Source of the DNA: Adenophora triphylla var. japonica
Lineage: Eukaryota; Streptophyta; Magnoliopsida; Asterales; Campanulaceae
DNA: 64,000 nt
Direction of reading: 5' to 3'
NCBI GenBank assembly: GCA_022495995.1
Contig: JAFEMH010000077.1
Location: forward strand, 806,001-870,000
Made by a program: the position numbers and the translations under genes. Of the stretch, positions 47,969 through 58,827 are shown piece after piece; positions within the stretch are counted from its first letter, which is position 1, and each line of letters opens with the position of its first letter. Below the pieces are notes generated by a model, which saw only the letters and a list, made by a program, of their open reading frames with translations, was not told where the DNA came from and did not search any database.

Positions 47969-49001
47969 GTGTGTCATTCTGTGAGAGTTGATGATGCTAC
48001 CTTGTGGCATCAAAAACTGGGACATGTCCATTTTCGTAACATTGTGAAACTGCTTAAGGTAGAAGCTATTAGTTGTATTCCTAACCTGGACATAAATAAG
48101 AAAATCATATGTGAAGATTGTCTCAAAGGTAAACAGACACGTGTTGCCCATAGTGCTATGCAACATCATGAGGAGTACTCCGGAACAACACACTATTTTC
48201 AACTTATTCATATGGATTTAATTGGTCCAGTTGAGGTAGAAAGTTTAGGAGGTAAGAGATATTCTTTTGTCATAGTAGATGATTTTTCTAGATTTACTTG
48301 GGTGTATTTTTTGAAAGAAAAATCAAAAACTTTTGAAAAGTTTAAGATCTTACATGCTAAAATAAAAAACATGTTTTGTGCTCTTATCATACGAATAAGG
48401 TCTGATCATGGAAAGGAGTTTGATAATTCTTCGTTTTCAACTTTTTGTGAGTTAAAAGGAATTAAGCATGAATTTTCTGCTCCTAAAACACCTCAACAAA
48501 AATGGGGTGGCAGAGAGGAAAAATAGGACCTTGCTTTAAATGGCCCGTGTGATGTTGTTTTCAAAAAGGACTTCAAAAAGATTTTGGGCTGAGGCCTTAA
48601 GCACGGCCTGTCACACGGCCAATAGAGTTTTTCTAAAACCCGATACAACTATGACACCATATGAAATTTTGAATGGTAGGATACCAAAAGTTCATTATTT
48701 TCATATATTTGGGTGTGTGTGTTTTGTTCTAAATGATTGGGATTACTTAGCCAAGTTTGACTCTAAAAGTTATAAGGCAATATTTCTTGGGTATGCTCAG
48801 AACAGTCGAGCATATCGAGTTTATAACCTTAGGTTAAAGACCATTCAAGAATCTGTGAATGTTATTTTTGATGACTTTGCAAGTATTATAGGTGATGGAG
48901 TGCATGAATCTCCATTAATATTGATGGAAGTGCTGGAGGAACAAAGTAAAGAAAGTGATACCACGGGTGCTGACCAGAGAGTGTTGCCACTGAAGGAATA
49001 G
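47969..49001 (+). pseudogene. SIRE-D integrase
   Basis: Starts in the GAG-pre-integrase zinc region (LWHQKLGHVHFRNI, then CEDCLKGKQ), followed by the core (LIHMDLIGPVEVESLGG with first Asp; IRSDHGKEFDN with second Asp). A frameshift near 48515 separates the Glu-bearing helix. The second piece (48540-49001) has FWAEALSTACHTANRVFL and the copia-typical IFLGYAQNSRAYRVYN. Confidence 0.9.
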
Positions 49002-49319
49002 CATCTCAGGTATCACCTGAAGCCAGTCCATCAACTGAAATGACGAACAGTCTGATAATGATGTTGATGTGCATGGAGATTTAAGAAGGGATCCACCAAC
49101 TAGGATCAGAAGAAATCATCCATCTTCTCAGATTATTGGAGAAGCGGATGAAAGGGTACGGATAAGGAACAAAGAGCCTATTAGTTACCGTGAAATGGTG
49201 AGGTATGTGTGCATGTCCACCACATTCCATAAGGTAAAACACTCTTGTTTTGTTTCCTCTTTAGAACCCAAGAATGTTATAAAATATTTAAAAGATAATT
49301 TTTGGATACAAGCCATGTA
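49002..49319 (+). pseudogene. SIRE-D integrase-RT linker
   Basis: Degraded linker with TRIRRNHPSSQIIG and FVSSLEPKNVI, the usual bridge between integrase and RT in copia elements. Confidence 0.65.
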
Positions 49320-50001
49320 AGAGGAACTTGAACAATTTGCTCACAAGGAAGTTTGGCTTTTAGTACCACGTCCCATTAACACAAATGTAATTTGTACAAA
49401 ATGGATTTTTAAAAATAAATCGGATGAGCAAGGCAATATTGTTCGAAACAAAGCACGTCTTGTGGCTCAAGGTTATACACAAATTGTAGGTGTTGACTTT
49501 GATGAGACCTTTGCTCCAGTAGCTCGAATTGAGTCCATAAGACTCCTCTTGGAAATAACTTGTTATCTAAAAATCACCTTGTTTCAAATGGATGTTAAAG
49601 CTGCCTTTTTGAATGGTTATTTAAATGAAGAAATTTATGTTGAACAACCAGAAGGTTTTGAAGATCCTCATCAACCAAACCACGTATATAGACTTGATAA
49701 AGCTTTATATGGCTTGAAACAAGCTCCACGTGTGTGGTATGATCGCTTAACCTCATTTTTACTTGAATATGGTTTTACAAGAGGTGAAGCGGATAGGACT
49801 TTATTCATTTTAAGGTATGGAAAAGAACTAGTCATTGTTCAAATATATGTTGATGACATAGTCTATGGCTCTATGTCTCAAATTTATTTAAAAGATTTTG
49901 TAGAGGCTATGACGTCAACATTTGAAATGAGCATGATTGGTGAGTTAACATTCTTCTTAGGCTTACAGGTGAAACAATCAAGTGAAGTGATATTTATTTA
50001 A
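49320..50001 (+). pseudogene. SIRE-D reverse transcriptase
   Basis: Motifs WIFKNKSDEQGN, KARLVAQGYTQ, GVDFDETFAPVARIESIRLL, MDVKAAFLNGYL, LYGLKQAPRVWYDRL and the active site IQIYVDDIVYGS. The YVDD is intact. A stop at 49318-49320 precedes the domain and another at about 50001 ends the frame. Confidence 0.95.
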
Positions 50002-50880
50002 CAAAGCAAGTATGCAAAAAACTTGGTGAAAAGGTTTGGGTTGGAGGGGGCAGAGAGCTCTAAGATTCCTATGTGTTCATCTCTTAAACTTGGTAGAGAT
50101 CAAGTAGGTGAGGATGTTGATCCTACTTTATATCGTTCCATGATAGGATGTTGATCCTACTTTATATCGTTCCATGATAGGTAGCCTTCTCTATCTCACT
50201 TCTAGTCGTCCTGATATCATGTTTAGCATGTGCGTTTGTGCACGTTATCAAGCCAATCCTAAAGTCTCCCACCTTAATTCTGTCAATAAAAATAATTAAA
50301 TACGTTTCTGGACAAGTGAATTAGGGATTTGGTTTAGTAAGGATAATAACACCAATTTGGTAGGCTTTAGAGACTCGGATTGGGCGGGGGATATGGATGA
50401 TAGGAAGAGTACTAGTGGGGGTATTTTTACTTGGGTAACAATTTAGTATCATGGTATAGTCGTAAACAAAACCGTGTCTCTCTTTCCATGGCTGAATCTG
50501 AGTATGTTGCAGCTGGTAGTTGTTGCTCACAACTTATTTGGCTAAAACATATGCTAGATGATTATGGCCTTGAGAGTAATCCTTTGACTATGTATAGTGA
50601 TAACTTTAGTGCTATCAACATTTCAAAAAACCCTGTTCAGCATTCCCGTGCTAAGCACATAGATATACGTCATCATTTTCTTAGAGATATGGTAGATAAA
50701 GGCCTAATTCACATTGATCATATTGATACTAAGTATCAATTGGCTGACATCTTTACCAAGGCCTTAGACTACGAGAGATTTTCTAGTTTGAAAAGATCTC
50801 TTGGTCTTTGTAATCTCCGAGTCTGTTTGTCAGTGCTACCTCATGTGATGTTATCACTTAGGGTAACCCTTGTATATTAG
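50002..50880 (+). pseudogene. SIRE-D RNase H
   Basis: The second half (50431-50880) keeps SWYSRKQNRVSLSMAESEYVA, SDNFSAINISKNPVQHSR and IDIRHHFLRD. The first half is broken by a 34-bp direct duplication (50111-50144 and 50145-50178), which shifts the frame. The last codons run into a dyad-rich tail. Confidence 0.9.
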
Positions 50881-51393
50881 TGTAGCTTTTCTTCTGTTTA
50901 TTTAAAAATAAAAAAAAATATTGCTTTTGTAATCTTTTAATCTGGTTAGCTTAGTTCTAACTGTGGCACATGCTGACATTTTTGTTATGGTAGGTCAACA
51001 CTTAGGTTGTCATGTTTGATATTATTCCCCTTAGTGTCTTTAAAGTGACAAAGTCACTAATAATTGTATGTGATAAATTAAAAGGCAAAGAGGCAATTTT
51101 GTTTCCATACTATTCTCTTGAGCTCGGGGCACGGCGTTCGTGGCGACGATGTAATCTTGCCAATGAGAAAGTATGAGGTTATTTATGCTTAGTATTAGGG
51201 ACATGGAGCTCGTTACTACAGTGTACCCTACTTGAAAGGTATAAATCAATAAAACTTTGCACTTGAAATAAGACTCGGGGCACGAGCTCGTTACTAGGAT
51301 GCTTCCTTGTTTAAAGAAGTGCAATGAAATTTTTATAACTAGCAATGCCTCAGAGTGCTTATTTTTTGTATCACAAAATCTGGGGAGAAACGC
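50881..51393 (+). other. SIRE-D post-pol non-coding region
   Basis: Between RNase H and the palindrome cluster. Contains two repeats of a GAGCTCGTTACTA/CTCGGGGCACG type phrase (about 51120, 51205, 51275-51295). Confidence 0.5.
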
Positions 51394-51782
51394 GTTTCTC
51401 CGTCGCGTATGGAGAAACGGGGCTTAGTATGTCGCGCGACATACTTAGCCACAAAAACTGGATATCATTTCCAAAGCTTCTGGATATCCAGAAGCTTGAA
51501 TATGGATATCCAGAAGCTTTGGAAAGGATATCCAGAAACCAAATTTTTTTTCTGGATATCCTTTCCAAAGCTTCTGGATATCCATATTCAAGCTTCGATA
51601 TCGTAGCTTTGGAAAGGATATCCAGAAAAAATATTTGGTTTCTGGATATCCTTTCCAAAGCTTCTGGATATCCATATTCAAGCTTCTGGATATCCAGAAG
51701 CTTTGAAAAGCATATCCAGTTGTGTGGCTTAGTTAGTCGCGCGACATACTAAGCCCCGTTTCTCCATACGCGATGGAGAAAC
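51394..51782. repeat. cluster of serial palindromes (foldback insertion)
   Basis: 389 bp whose two ends are near-perfect inverted copies (GTTTCTCC...GGAGAAAC, then GGCTTAGTATGTCGCGCGAC). The middle is filled with about twelve GATATC-centred words, mostly TGGATATCC, and CCAAAGCTT words, spaced about 21-24 bp. Both strands give spurious ORFs. No target duplication recognised. Confidence 0.9.
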
Positions 51783-52532
51783 AGCAGACCCACTCTATTT
51801 GTATAGGCTAATTATGCCTCAATTGCCTGAAAATGGCTAAGCTTGTTATGCCTGAAGTGCTTGAAAATGAAGCTAAGCTTGTTATGCCTCAAGTGCTTGA
51901 AAATGGATTTATTTATCAAGGGGTCTTATCATTTATGTTATCCTATGTGTTACCATCATTGCCTTAACACATTAGTGTGTGCTATATTAGTTTTTATTCT
52001 TTATTTTTTCGAAAATTGTTTATTAATTCCTTAAAATCTGAAAGTCTTTTTAACAAAGGAGTTTTCGATTTTGAAAACGTCTTCAACAAGTTTCCTTTAT
52101 TTTTGGTAAACTTTGTTGAGTAACGAACCCTTTCATTTTGATTTTCGTACTTATCATTTTCGAGTTTTGTTACAAAATTTTGTTTACATATTATATATTA
52201 TTTTCGTTTTACTTAAAAAAAAAAAAGGAAAATGGTCAGATGGTTGTTTCGTGGTTGTTGGGGTTAAATAGGGTGAGTGTTTAAGTTTAAATAGAAGAGC
52301 TAAAATGTAGGGATTGTTAAGAGATTTGAGGGTTTAAGATATCTACTAGACTAGGGTTTAAGGGGTCAAATCAATTTAAAACCTTGTTCCCTATCGATAA
52401 CTTTCTCTCTTATCTCCCTATTTTCTCTTTAACCTCTCTATTTACTCTATACTCACCGTCTCTCTCTATTTTACTCCCTTCAGTGCCCTTCGCTCTCTCT
52501 CAAAAATTTTCACAAAAAACCCAAAATTTTCA
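51783..52532 (+). other. SIRE-D non-coding region before env-like remnant
   Basis: Contains a duplicated phrase (AAGCTTGTTATGCCT at 51839 and 51875) and T-rich stretches; 52384-52530 is open but pyrimidine-rich and probably upstream of the ORF start. Confidence 0.5.
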
Positions 52533-54420
52533 ATGGCTTCTCCATCCAAAACAACCACTACCCATCGAACCCATGGACATTTCTCCGAGTATTGCGCGGA
52601 GTGTTACCTTGCGTGTCACCATGGAAGCTTCACCAATGATAACTCCTTCTTCATCTCCTCCATTGGCCATTGTTGCCGCGGCTGCCCCTGTTTCTTCTAT
52701 GGCTCAAGATGTTCCAAATGTCACTCTCATTCCGGCTGAAACCAAAGAAAAGAGAAAGTGGAAAGCTCCCTCCGTTCAATTAACATCGCAAGTTGCAAAA
52801 AGGAGGTCATCCAACATAATTAGATTGATCAGCTCCAAGGCCACCTCCAATACCTCTTCAGATCCTGTAGAATTGTCAGAAAGCTCCTTGGAATTGTTTT
52901 CTGCTCATGTTAGTGATGAAAACTTTGATGCCCACAAGGAGAAATAACAGTCTGAAGACTCTTTTGATGCTTGGGTTGATGCTGAGGAAGAATAAACATT
53001 GGATGAATTTCAAAAGAAAAAGGCTAAGGGCAAAGGGTTAGCAAGTGCTACCAAGAATGTTACCAAGGGCAAGATATCATCTGAGGTAACATATGCCCCT
53101 TCTAATACTCCTTCTAAGTCTTTTAAGAGTATTCCTAGTGATCCTGATATCAATGATGATGAATTTATCCAGAATGAGGATGATAGGGCCTTTCCCAAAC
53201 TATTTCTTACTTTAGAGTTTTACAAAAAGGAAAATATGGAATTTTGGCTAAGTAACTTGGGTAAAAAATTGTTAAAAGAAAAGCATATAGATGAGGAAGA
53301 ACTGAAAAAGAAGAGATTGTTCAGTTTCTTGAAGATAGGACATTTTTGAGGGTCAATAATTATGCCTCGGTTTTTGTAGAAAGTGTGGTTAGGAATTTCT
53401 TTACCAACTTGCATGCTCATCTAGACAAGGAGGGGTCTGATAAATATGGTAAAATGTTGTGAGGGGTAGGGTTCACTCATTTACTCCTGCCATCATCAAC
53501 AAAACCTTAGGACTTCCCCATTTAGATGATGAGAGCATCCGTGTTAATCGAGATGATATGGTTAAATTTCTTACCCACAACAAAATCCAAGCTTAGCCTT
53601 CAAAATAAAAACTTCATGCTTCTAGGCTTACCTCTCTATTTTCTGTATTGCATAAGCTTTGCATATTCAACTAGCTCCCCACTACCAATGAACCGATTGT
53701 TACTTTGGAGTATGCAAATGTGTTGTACATATTGGGGAAAAACCATAGGATCAATTTTGGAAGACTTGTGTTCAAACATTTGGCCTATTGGGGTAGGAAG
53801 AAAGATATTTCCATTTACCCTTATTCTTCTTTAATTTTCAAATTCTTGGTTTTCCAATCTTTGCCTATTGAAGCCTCTGATTCCTTCACATCTGAGCCTG
53901 AATACTATACCATAGACTCCCAACTAAAGAAAGAAACATGTTTACCAAGGATCTTCGCTGGAAAAAATCAAATGACAATGTTGGTTCGTCTTCTGCTCTT
54001 CCTGTTTCTGGTAATATCTCAGGTGATATCCCAAATGCTCCCTCAGGTGTTGCCTCAAGTAATTTTGCACGAACTGATGCTGCAAGTATACTTTCAAATG
54101 TATTCAACCTTTTGGGCAACAATTCACCTTCCATCCCAAAAGCAACAATTCTCAACTTTCTGCACAAGCATTCGAATACTCTTTGAGAGCTTGTTGAGAC
54201 TTATGCCAAGCTTTAGCAGGACACTGACATATTCATTGATGAAATTTCTTCCCAAATAGGGGGAGGATGTCTTCTTCTTGCTAGAGTCATTGGAACTGGT
54301 ACTACTTCAGGTGTTACCACCAGTGCTGGCCCAAGTGATGGTGGAGGTGATAGGGATGGAGATCAGGAGGAAGAAGAAGAGGACTGTGAAGAAGAAAAAG
54401 TTTGAAAACCTAAAGGTTGT
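52533..54420 (+). pseudogene. SIRE-D env-like / post-pol ORF remnant
   Basis: ATG at 52533 (MASPSKTTTT); a frame change near 52590 leads into the Ser/Pro-rich frame ending at 52947. Further pieces lie at 52999-53349 (Lys/Glu-rich), 53526-53834 and 53705-54259. The order (Ser/Pro-rich head, KKR stretch, then a folded part with NFGRLVFKHLAYWGRK) parallels the better preserved ORF of SIRE-E. Known as env-like by position, although a true envelope role in plants is unproven. Confidence 0.65.
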
Positions 54421-54857
54421 TGAACCTGAAGGTTGATGTTGCCACTATTTAGTTGGTAGATTTGATTTGGTGTCCTAAAATAATTTCTTTTTATGTTGGT
54501 GATGTGGTTCTAAACAATATGCTTTTTATTTTGTTTATGGTGGTAATATTTTGGTTGCAAACACTTTAGGTGGTTTGTTTTAAAACATTAATTGTTTAGG
54601 TAGTTTTGCTTGGATTATGTTTTGGTACAATGGTTTATCATTTTTTATTCGTAACTTAGTTTATTTCGAAAACTTTTTATGTTTGAAATAAATTAGTTTT
54701 TGATAAATCATTTGGGTAATTGACTCCATGATTAAGGGGGAGTTAATTTTCATGGAAATGCTATGTTTGATATATATGCTCTATGCTCTGTTTATATTAT
54801 TATGGACTAACAAATTACAGGTGTACAACACATTAGGTTTGAGAATAAATATCCAAC
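54421..54857 (+). other. SIRE-D 3' untranslated region
   Basis: T-rich, no ORF; ends in the polypurine tract. Confidence 0.55.
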
Positions 54858-54869
54858 TAAGGGGAAGAT
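54858..54869 (+). other. polypurine tract of SIRE-D
   Basis: TAAGGGGAAGAT immediately before the 3' LTR; plus-strand priming site. Confidence 0.75.
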
Positions 54870-55852
54870 TGTTAGTGTAAAACGCAGATGATATCCTAAG
54901 TGATTTCAGCACTTTTCAAATGATTTCCCAAATGATTTCCTGTGCTGGAATTTATATAGTTGCACATTTCTTGATTAATTGTTTATGTACTAATGTGCTA
55001 ATATTTTCTGTGAGATGTTTGTATGTAAGTCCATATTTCAGGATATAATATGATGGAGGCATGAGTTAGAAATGTGGAAATGGTTGAGGAGATTAAGTTA
55101 TGCACAAAACTACTTTTATGCATAAACTTTCACCAAGCCTTGCTTGTGTCAACAACTTCAAAACGTGTGTAGACCTTGTCAAGGTTGTTGATGCTGATTA
55201 AGAGAGGGTAAAAGGATAGAAAATCTTGGAAGTACAAGGCCATAAAGTGTGGACTTGGAGTGCAAGTTTTCGGTTGCTAAAAAAGGGGAGATGGAGCTAA
55301 CTATTCCCACGAAGTAAGGAACAAGCCAGCCACTTCCCCACTTCCTCCTCAACGCCAAGACAGCCCACGGCTGTTACAAGATCAGTAGACTTCAAGACAT
55401 TGAAGACTATAAATATGCATTGAAGGAGACATTTGAGAACATGCCAATTACACACTTCACACCTTCAAGCATATAGAGATTTGGTTCGATTTGTTCCATC
55501 CTCCCACGCAATATTTCATACTTGATTACCTTGGTTTCAAGTTGTGTGTTGGCTAGGATTGGAATTCGTTCTTTATCTCTTGTTCCATAGAACTTACATT
55601 GTATTAGTTATAGGGAACACTTTCGGCTTTTGTAATTCATTTTATATAGTGATTATAAAGTCTTGCCTAAGCGGCATCCTCAAGTTATATAATTTATATA
55701 ACTTGAGAAAAACAATTTTGGTGTAATTTTCCGCTGCAATCTCTTTACAAAATTGTTTTTCATTTCGAAGTGTGTGTGCGCTATCTCAAGTGCTATCGTT
55801 ATTACTATTATCACCTTCGATATCACTTGTGTTTTAGGTCGTGGCAATTTCA
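54870..55852 (+). repeat. SIRE-D 3' LTR
   Basis: 983 bp, TGTTAGTG to AATTTCA. Compared with the 5' LTR it has a short inverted-duplication insertion (55682-55704) and a deletion near 55478. Contains a clean AAGTG/CACTT dyad at 54898-54914. Confidence 0.95.
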
Positions 55853-56394
55853 GTTTTGAATAAATAACATTATCTGGAACACACACACACACACAAACAT
55901 GAATTGTCAAAAAAAAAACATTTTCCAAACACACTTACTTCTGTCTCTCCCAACAAGAACACATAAATTGGGGGTACACTCTGTAAATTTTAGAGAGTTC
56001 GTAATTACGAGGAAGAATAACGGGAAGATAAAACTGGTGACAACAATGGTAGATGAAAAACAAAAATTCAATCATGGTTCAGCTCGATTTGGGAGCTGGC
56101 TGGAACGTTGTTTGGATCGCGGTCTGAACCGCATCATCAAATCGCAGTTTAGAACGAACCGAACCAAACCAAACCAAACCAAACCAAACCATTACGGTTT
56201 GGTTCAACTTGTTCTGATCTTTTTCATGGTTCAGCTCAATTTGGAATTTTTCCAAACTGATTACTAGTGGTTTGACTTCTAAATATGTTCAAATGGAGCT
56301 AAACTGAACCATTTACTCCCCTACTCATCTATAATTGAGTGCTTAAATTTATTGAACTTTCAAAGCTGAGCTTGTGATAACTAAGGATGAGATT

Positions 56395-56870
56395 AGGGAT
56401 ACCAAAAATCCCTAACCCGTCCCGAACCCACAATGACCCGCCCTTAATAGAAAGGGTTTGGGAAGTCTTTTTTAAAACCCGTCGAGTTTGGGCCGGGTTC
56501 GGGATTCCCCCGAACCCGTCCCGTTTAACCAGACCCGCAAAATATATAGATTTATTTTAATAACTTTCTTAATATTAATAATATTTATTTATAACGCATA
56601 TATATATTTGATGAAGAAATTTAATTTTTTAGTTTTATATAATATTATAGGCTTTTTATTGTTGAGAAAAGAAAAAAAATGAATATCTTTGCATAATGAA
56701 ATTGTGAGATTTTTAAAAATATTATAGAGCAAATGGGGCGGGGCGGGGGCGGGGCGGGTTTTGGTTTATTCGAGGCGGGACGGTTCGAGTTTTGGAGTTT
56801 TTTTGTAGGGGCGGGTATGAGAAATGTAAAACCCATCCCGAACCCGCCCCGTTACCATCCCCAGATGAGA
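56395..56870. repeat. GC-rich repeat block, MITE-like
   Basis: CCCGTCCCGAACCC near 56418 and CCCATCCCGAACCCGCCCCG near 56830 flank an AT-rich centre; inverted copies (GGGGCGGGGCGGG near 56733 and GGGCCGGGTTCGGG near 56490) lie between. It stands out in base composition. Non-autonomous hAT-like elements in plants have such ends, but no target duplication was identified. Confidence 0.4.
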
Positions 56871-57283
56871 TGGGAAAAAGAGTGTATGAGGGAAAGCTGA
56901 GAGACAAGTGAAGAAGAGGGGAGTCTTGATGAAAAAAATAGTCTCATAGTTTTATTATGCTATTAATAGGTTCCAATCACTTTCATATACTCTATGCGTC
57001 CCAAAAAAATAATCCCATCGAAAAAAATAATCCCATAATTTTTTTTGGTCAACACAATTAAACTTGTTAGAGATAGCAATGAATCTGATCATAAAGTAAG
57101 GTGTGTTGCCTTGTCTTGCAGACTTGGCTTAACAAATTGAAATTTACCCTAGCCTTATGACCAAATTCACTGCTATCTCTAATAAAAATTTTGATCAAAT
57201 ATAAATGTCATTTTATTGTCGTCAAAATTTTACAAAAAATGTATTTTTTTTAAGCTAAAAAAATAAGTGTTTTGTTTTCCCAA

Positions 57284-57460
57284 TTAGTGTCAGTGTTAGT
57301 GTGAAAAAATGACAGTGTAAAGACGGTACATGTATTATTAAGTGCTAGTGTTAGTGTAATAAAATGTCAGTGTAAATAGTGTCGGTGCATGTATTATTAG
57401 GTGTCAGTTTTAATATAAAAAAGTGTTAGTGCTAGTGTAAAAAAATGCCAGTGTAGTGTT
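57284..57460. repeat. AGTGTTAGTGT-based tandem repeat
   Basis: Three degenerate copies of about 60-70 bp containing AGTGTTAGTGT, AAAAATG.CAGTGTAAA and CATGTATTATTA. Confidence 0.75.
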
Positions 57461-58249
57461 GTTTGATAACCCAATTAATCTCTTAATTTGGAACATTTTA
57501 AGAGATTAAAAAGTTAAGCATGTTTGGTAAGATAAATTGCAATCACTTAATTAATTAAGATTGTCTTAAAAAATGCTATTAGTTTTAAGTTGGAAATGAG
57601 TAGCTTAAACAATTAAGAGGGAGAAAGAAAGAGTTAAAAATGGAATGATTTCAAATCCATCTATCAACTATTTTATTTATATAATAAATGATACTTTCTT
57701 TTGTTGAAATATTTTAACTTTTCATATAAATTATATTTGATCTAGTATTAAAATGTAATTTTATTTATATTAAACTATTGATATTAATAATATTTTAATA
57801 GATTATCATAATTAAAAAAAATCATTTTTTGTCAAAGTCTAGACAAATTTATTAAAATAATTAACAAGATAAATTTTATTATGGGTCAAAGAAAATACTA
57901 AATTTTTTTTTTAAATATTATAAAATAAAATCTAATTATAATAATAGTGATGTATATGTGGAAGACTTTATTTTATTATATACTCATTAAGATTATTCAA
58001 ATAATTTTTTGAATGTTAAGCTCAAATTTTATATGAGAATAAGGAAGAAATTTGACAAAATTCAAGAAAAACAATTATGAACATAAAGCCAACATAAAGC
58101 GTGTATGTTACATAGAATAGAATAATGAGAATGCAAGTGCTCACGTTACAAACAAACCAACAGGATGAAGGAAAACAATACAAATGCAATAATACTAAAT
58201 AATAATGCAACGTTAACCCAAATTTGTTCAAGGCTTTCACTGATTACAT

Positions 58250-58827
58250 AGCTCCCGTGGGCTGTCACTTGCTAGCAACCATTGGTCCCCAATAGCCCAA
58301 TTCCAACCGTTGGTCGTTAACCCAAATCTTTTTAAGGCTTTCCTTGAAATCATCACGACAATCACCTGTTACTTTTAACTGGCGCAAGGTACTAATCTAC
58401 TTCAATTGATCTGGAATTGCTTTTAATACACGGCAATTCTCTATAGAAAGATAGACGAGGCTTAGCAATCCTTGTCCCTCCATCGACCAACTTTCTATAC
58501 TCATCAAATCATGCATATGAAGGACTTCAAGTCGGGGGAACTGCCCTTGGTTGCAGTCATACTCTATTATTTTGCTACCATCTAGAGAACACCATCGTAA
58601 TTTGAGTATCTGAAGATTTGGAAGCCCTCCCAGCTTTCCAAAGGCTGATGTATCCAACCTTGAATGCATTAACGTTATCTTAGTGAGACTCAATGGTAGT
58701 GCCCCTAGCTCTGTGAATTTAAATGGACCATTGTTAGAGATATTATCCCACATTGGGAATTGACAAATCTTGCCTATAATATGAAAGTTTCGTGTAGCTA
58801 GGAAACTTAGATCACGCAATAGGCAAC
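58250..58827 (-). pseudogene. NLR (CC-NB-LRR-like) gene, 3' LRR end
   Basis: The minus-strand frame holds LRR-type segments: PLSLTKITLMHSRLD, LGGLPNLQILKLRWCSLDG, GQFPRLEVLHMHDLMSIESW, GLLSLVYLSIENCRVLKAIP. These match the C-terminal LRRs of RPP13/R1-like CC-NB-LRR immune receptors. An in-frame TAG near 58398 is followed by more recognisable coding (ISTLRQLKVTGDC). The 5' side is cut at about 58828 by the LTR of SIRE-E, which lies on the same strand; the rest of the gene should lie beyond that element, right of the window. Confidence 0.82.

Larger units (their letters stand above)
44706..55852 (+). mobile_element. SIRE-D: complete-structure Ty1/copia SIRE element
   Basis: 11,147 bp with two LTRs (44706-45685, 54870-55852) and 5-bp target duplication GTTTT (44701-44705, 55853-55857). 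Order: primer site, gag, zinc knuckle, protease, integrase, RT, RNase H, then a long post-pol region with env-like remnant and a polypurine tract. Integrase before RT defines Ty1/copia; large size and an env-like region after RNase H fit SIRE/Maximus. Frames are broken in most domains. LTRs differ at a few percent of positions and by several indels, so the insertion is not recent. Confidence 0.95.
55858..58249. other. AT-rich intergenic spacer
   Basis: No gene. Contains CA repeats (55877-55896), an ACCAA run (56155-56195), a GC-rich stretch (56395-56870) and an AGTGTTAGTGT repeat (57284-57460). Telling host spacer from very old repeats is not possible by eye. Confidence 0.6.

Noticed and set aside
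51345..51752. Overlapping ORFs with DILSKASGYPYSSF repeats on both strands
   Set aside because: Product of the palindromic repeats; similar peptides on both strands show that symmetry, not coding, causes them.
52384..52532. Membrane-type N-terminus (Phe/Leu/Ser-rich) upstream of the SIRE-D env-like ORF
   Set aside because: Pyrimidine-rich DNA gives this by chance; the likely ATG is at 52533.
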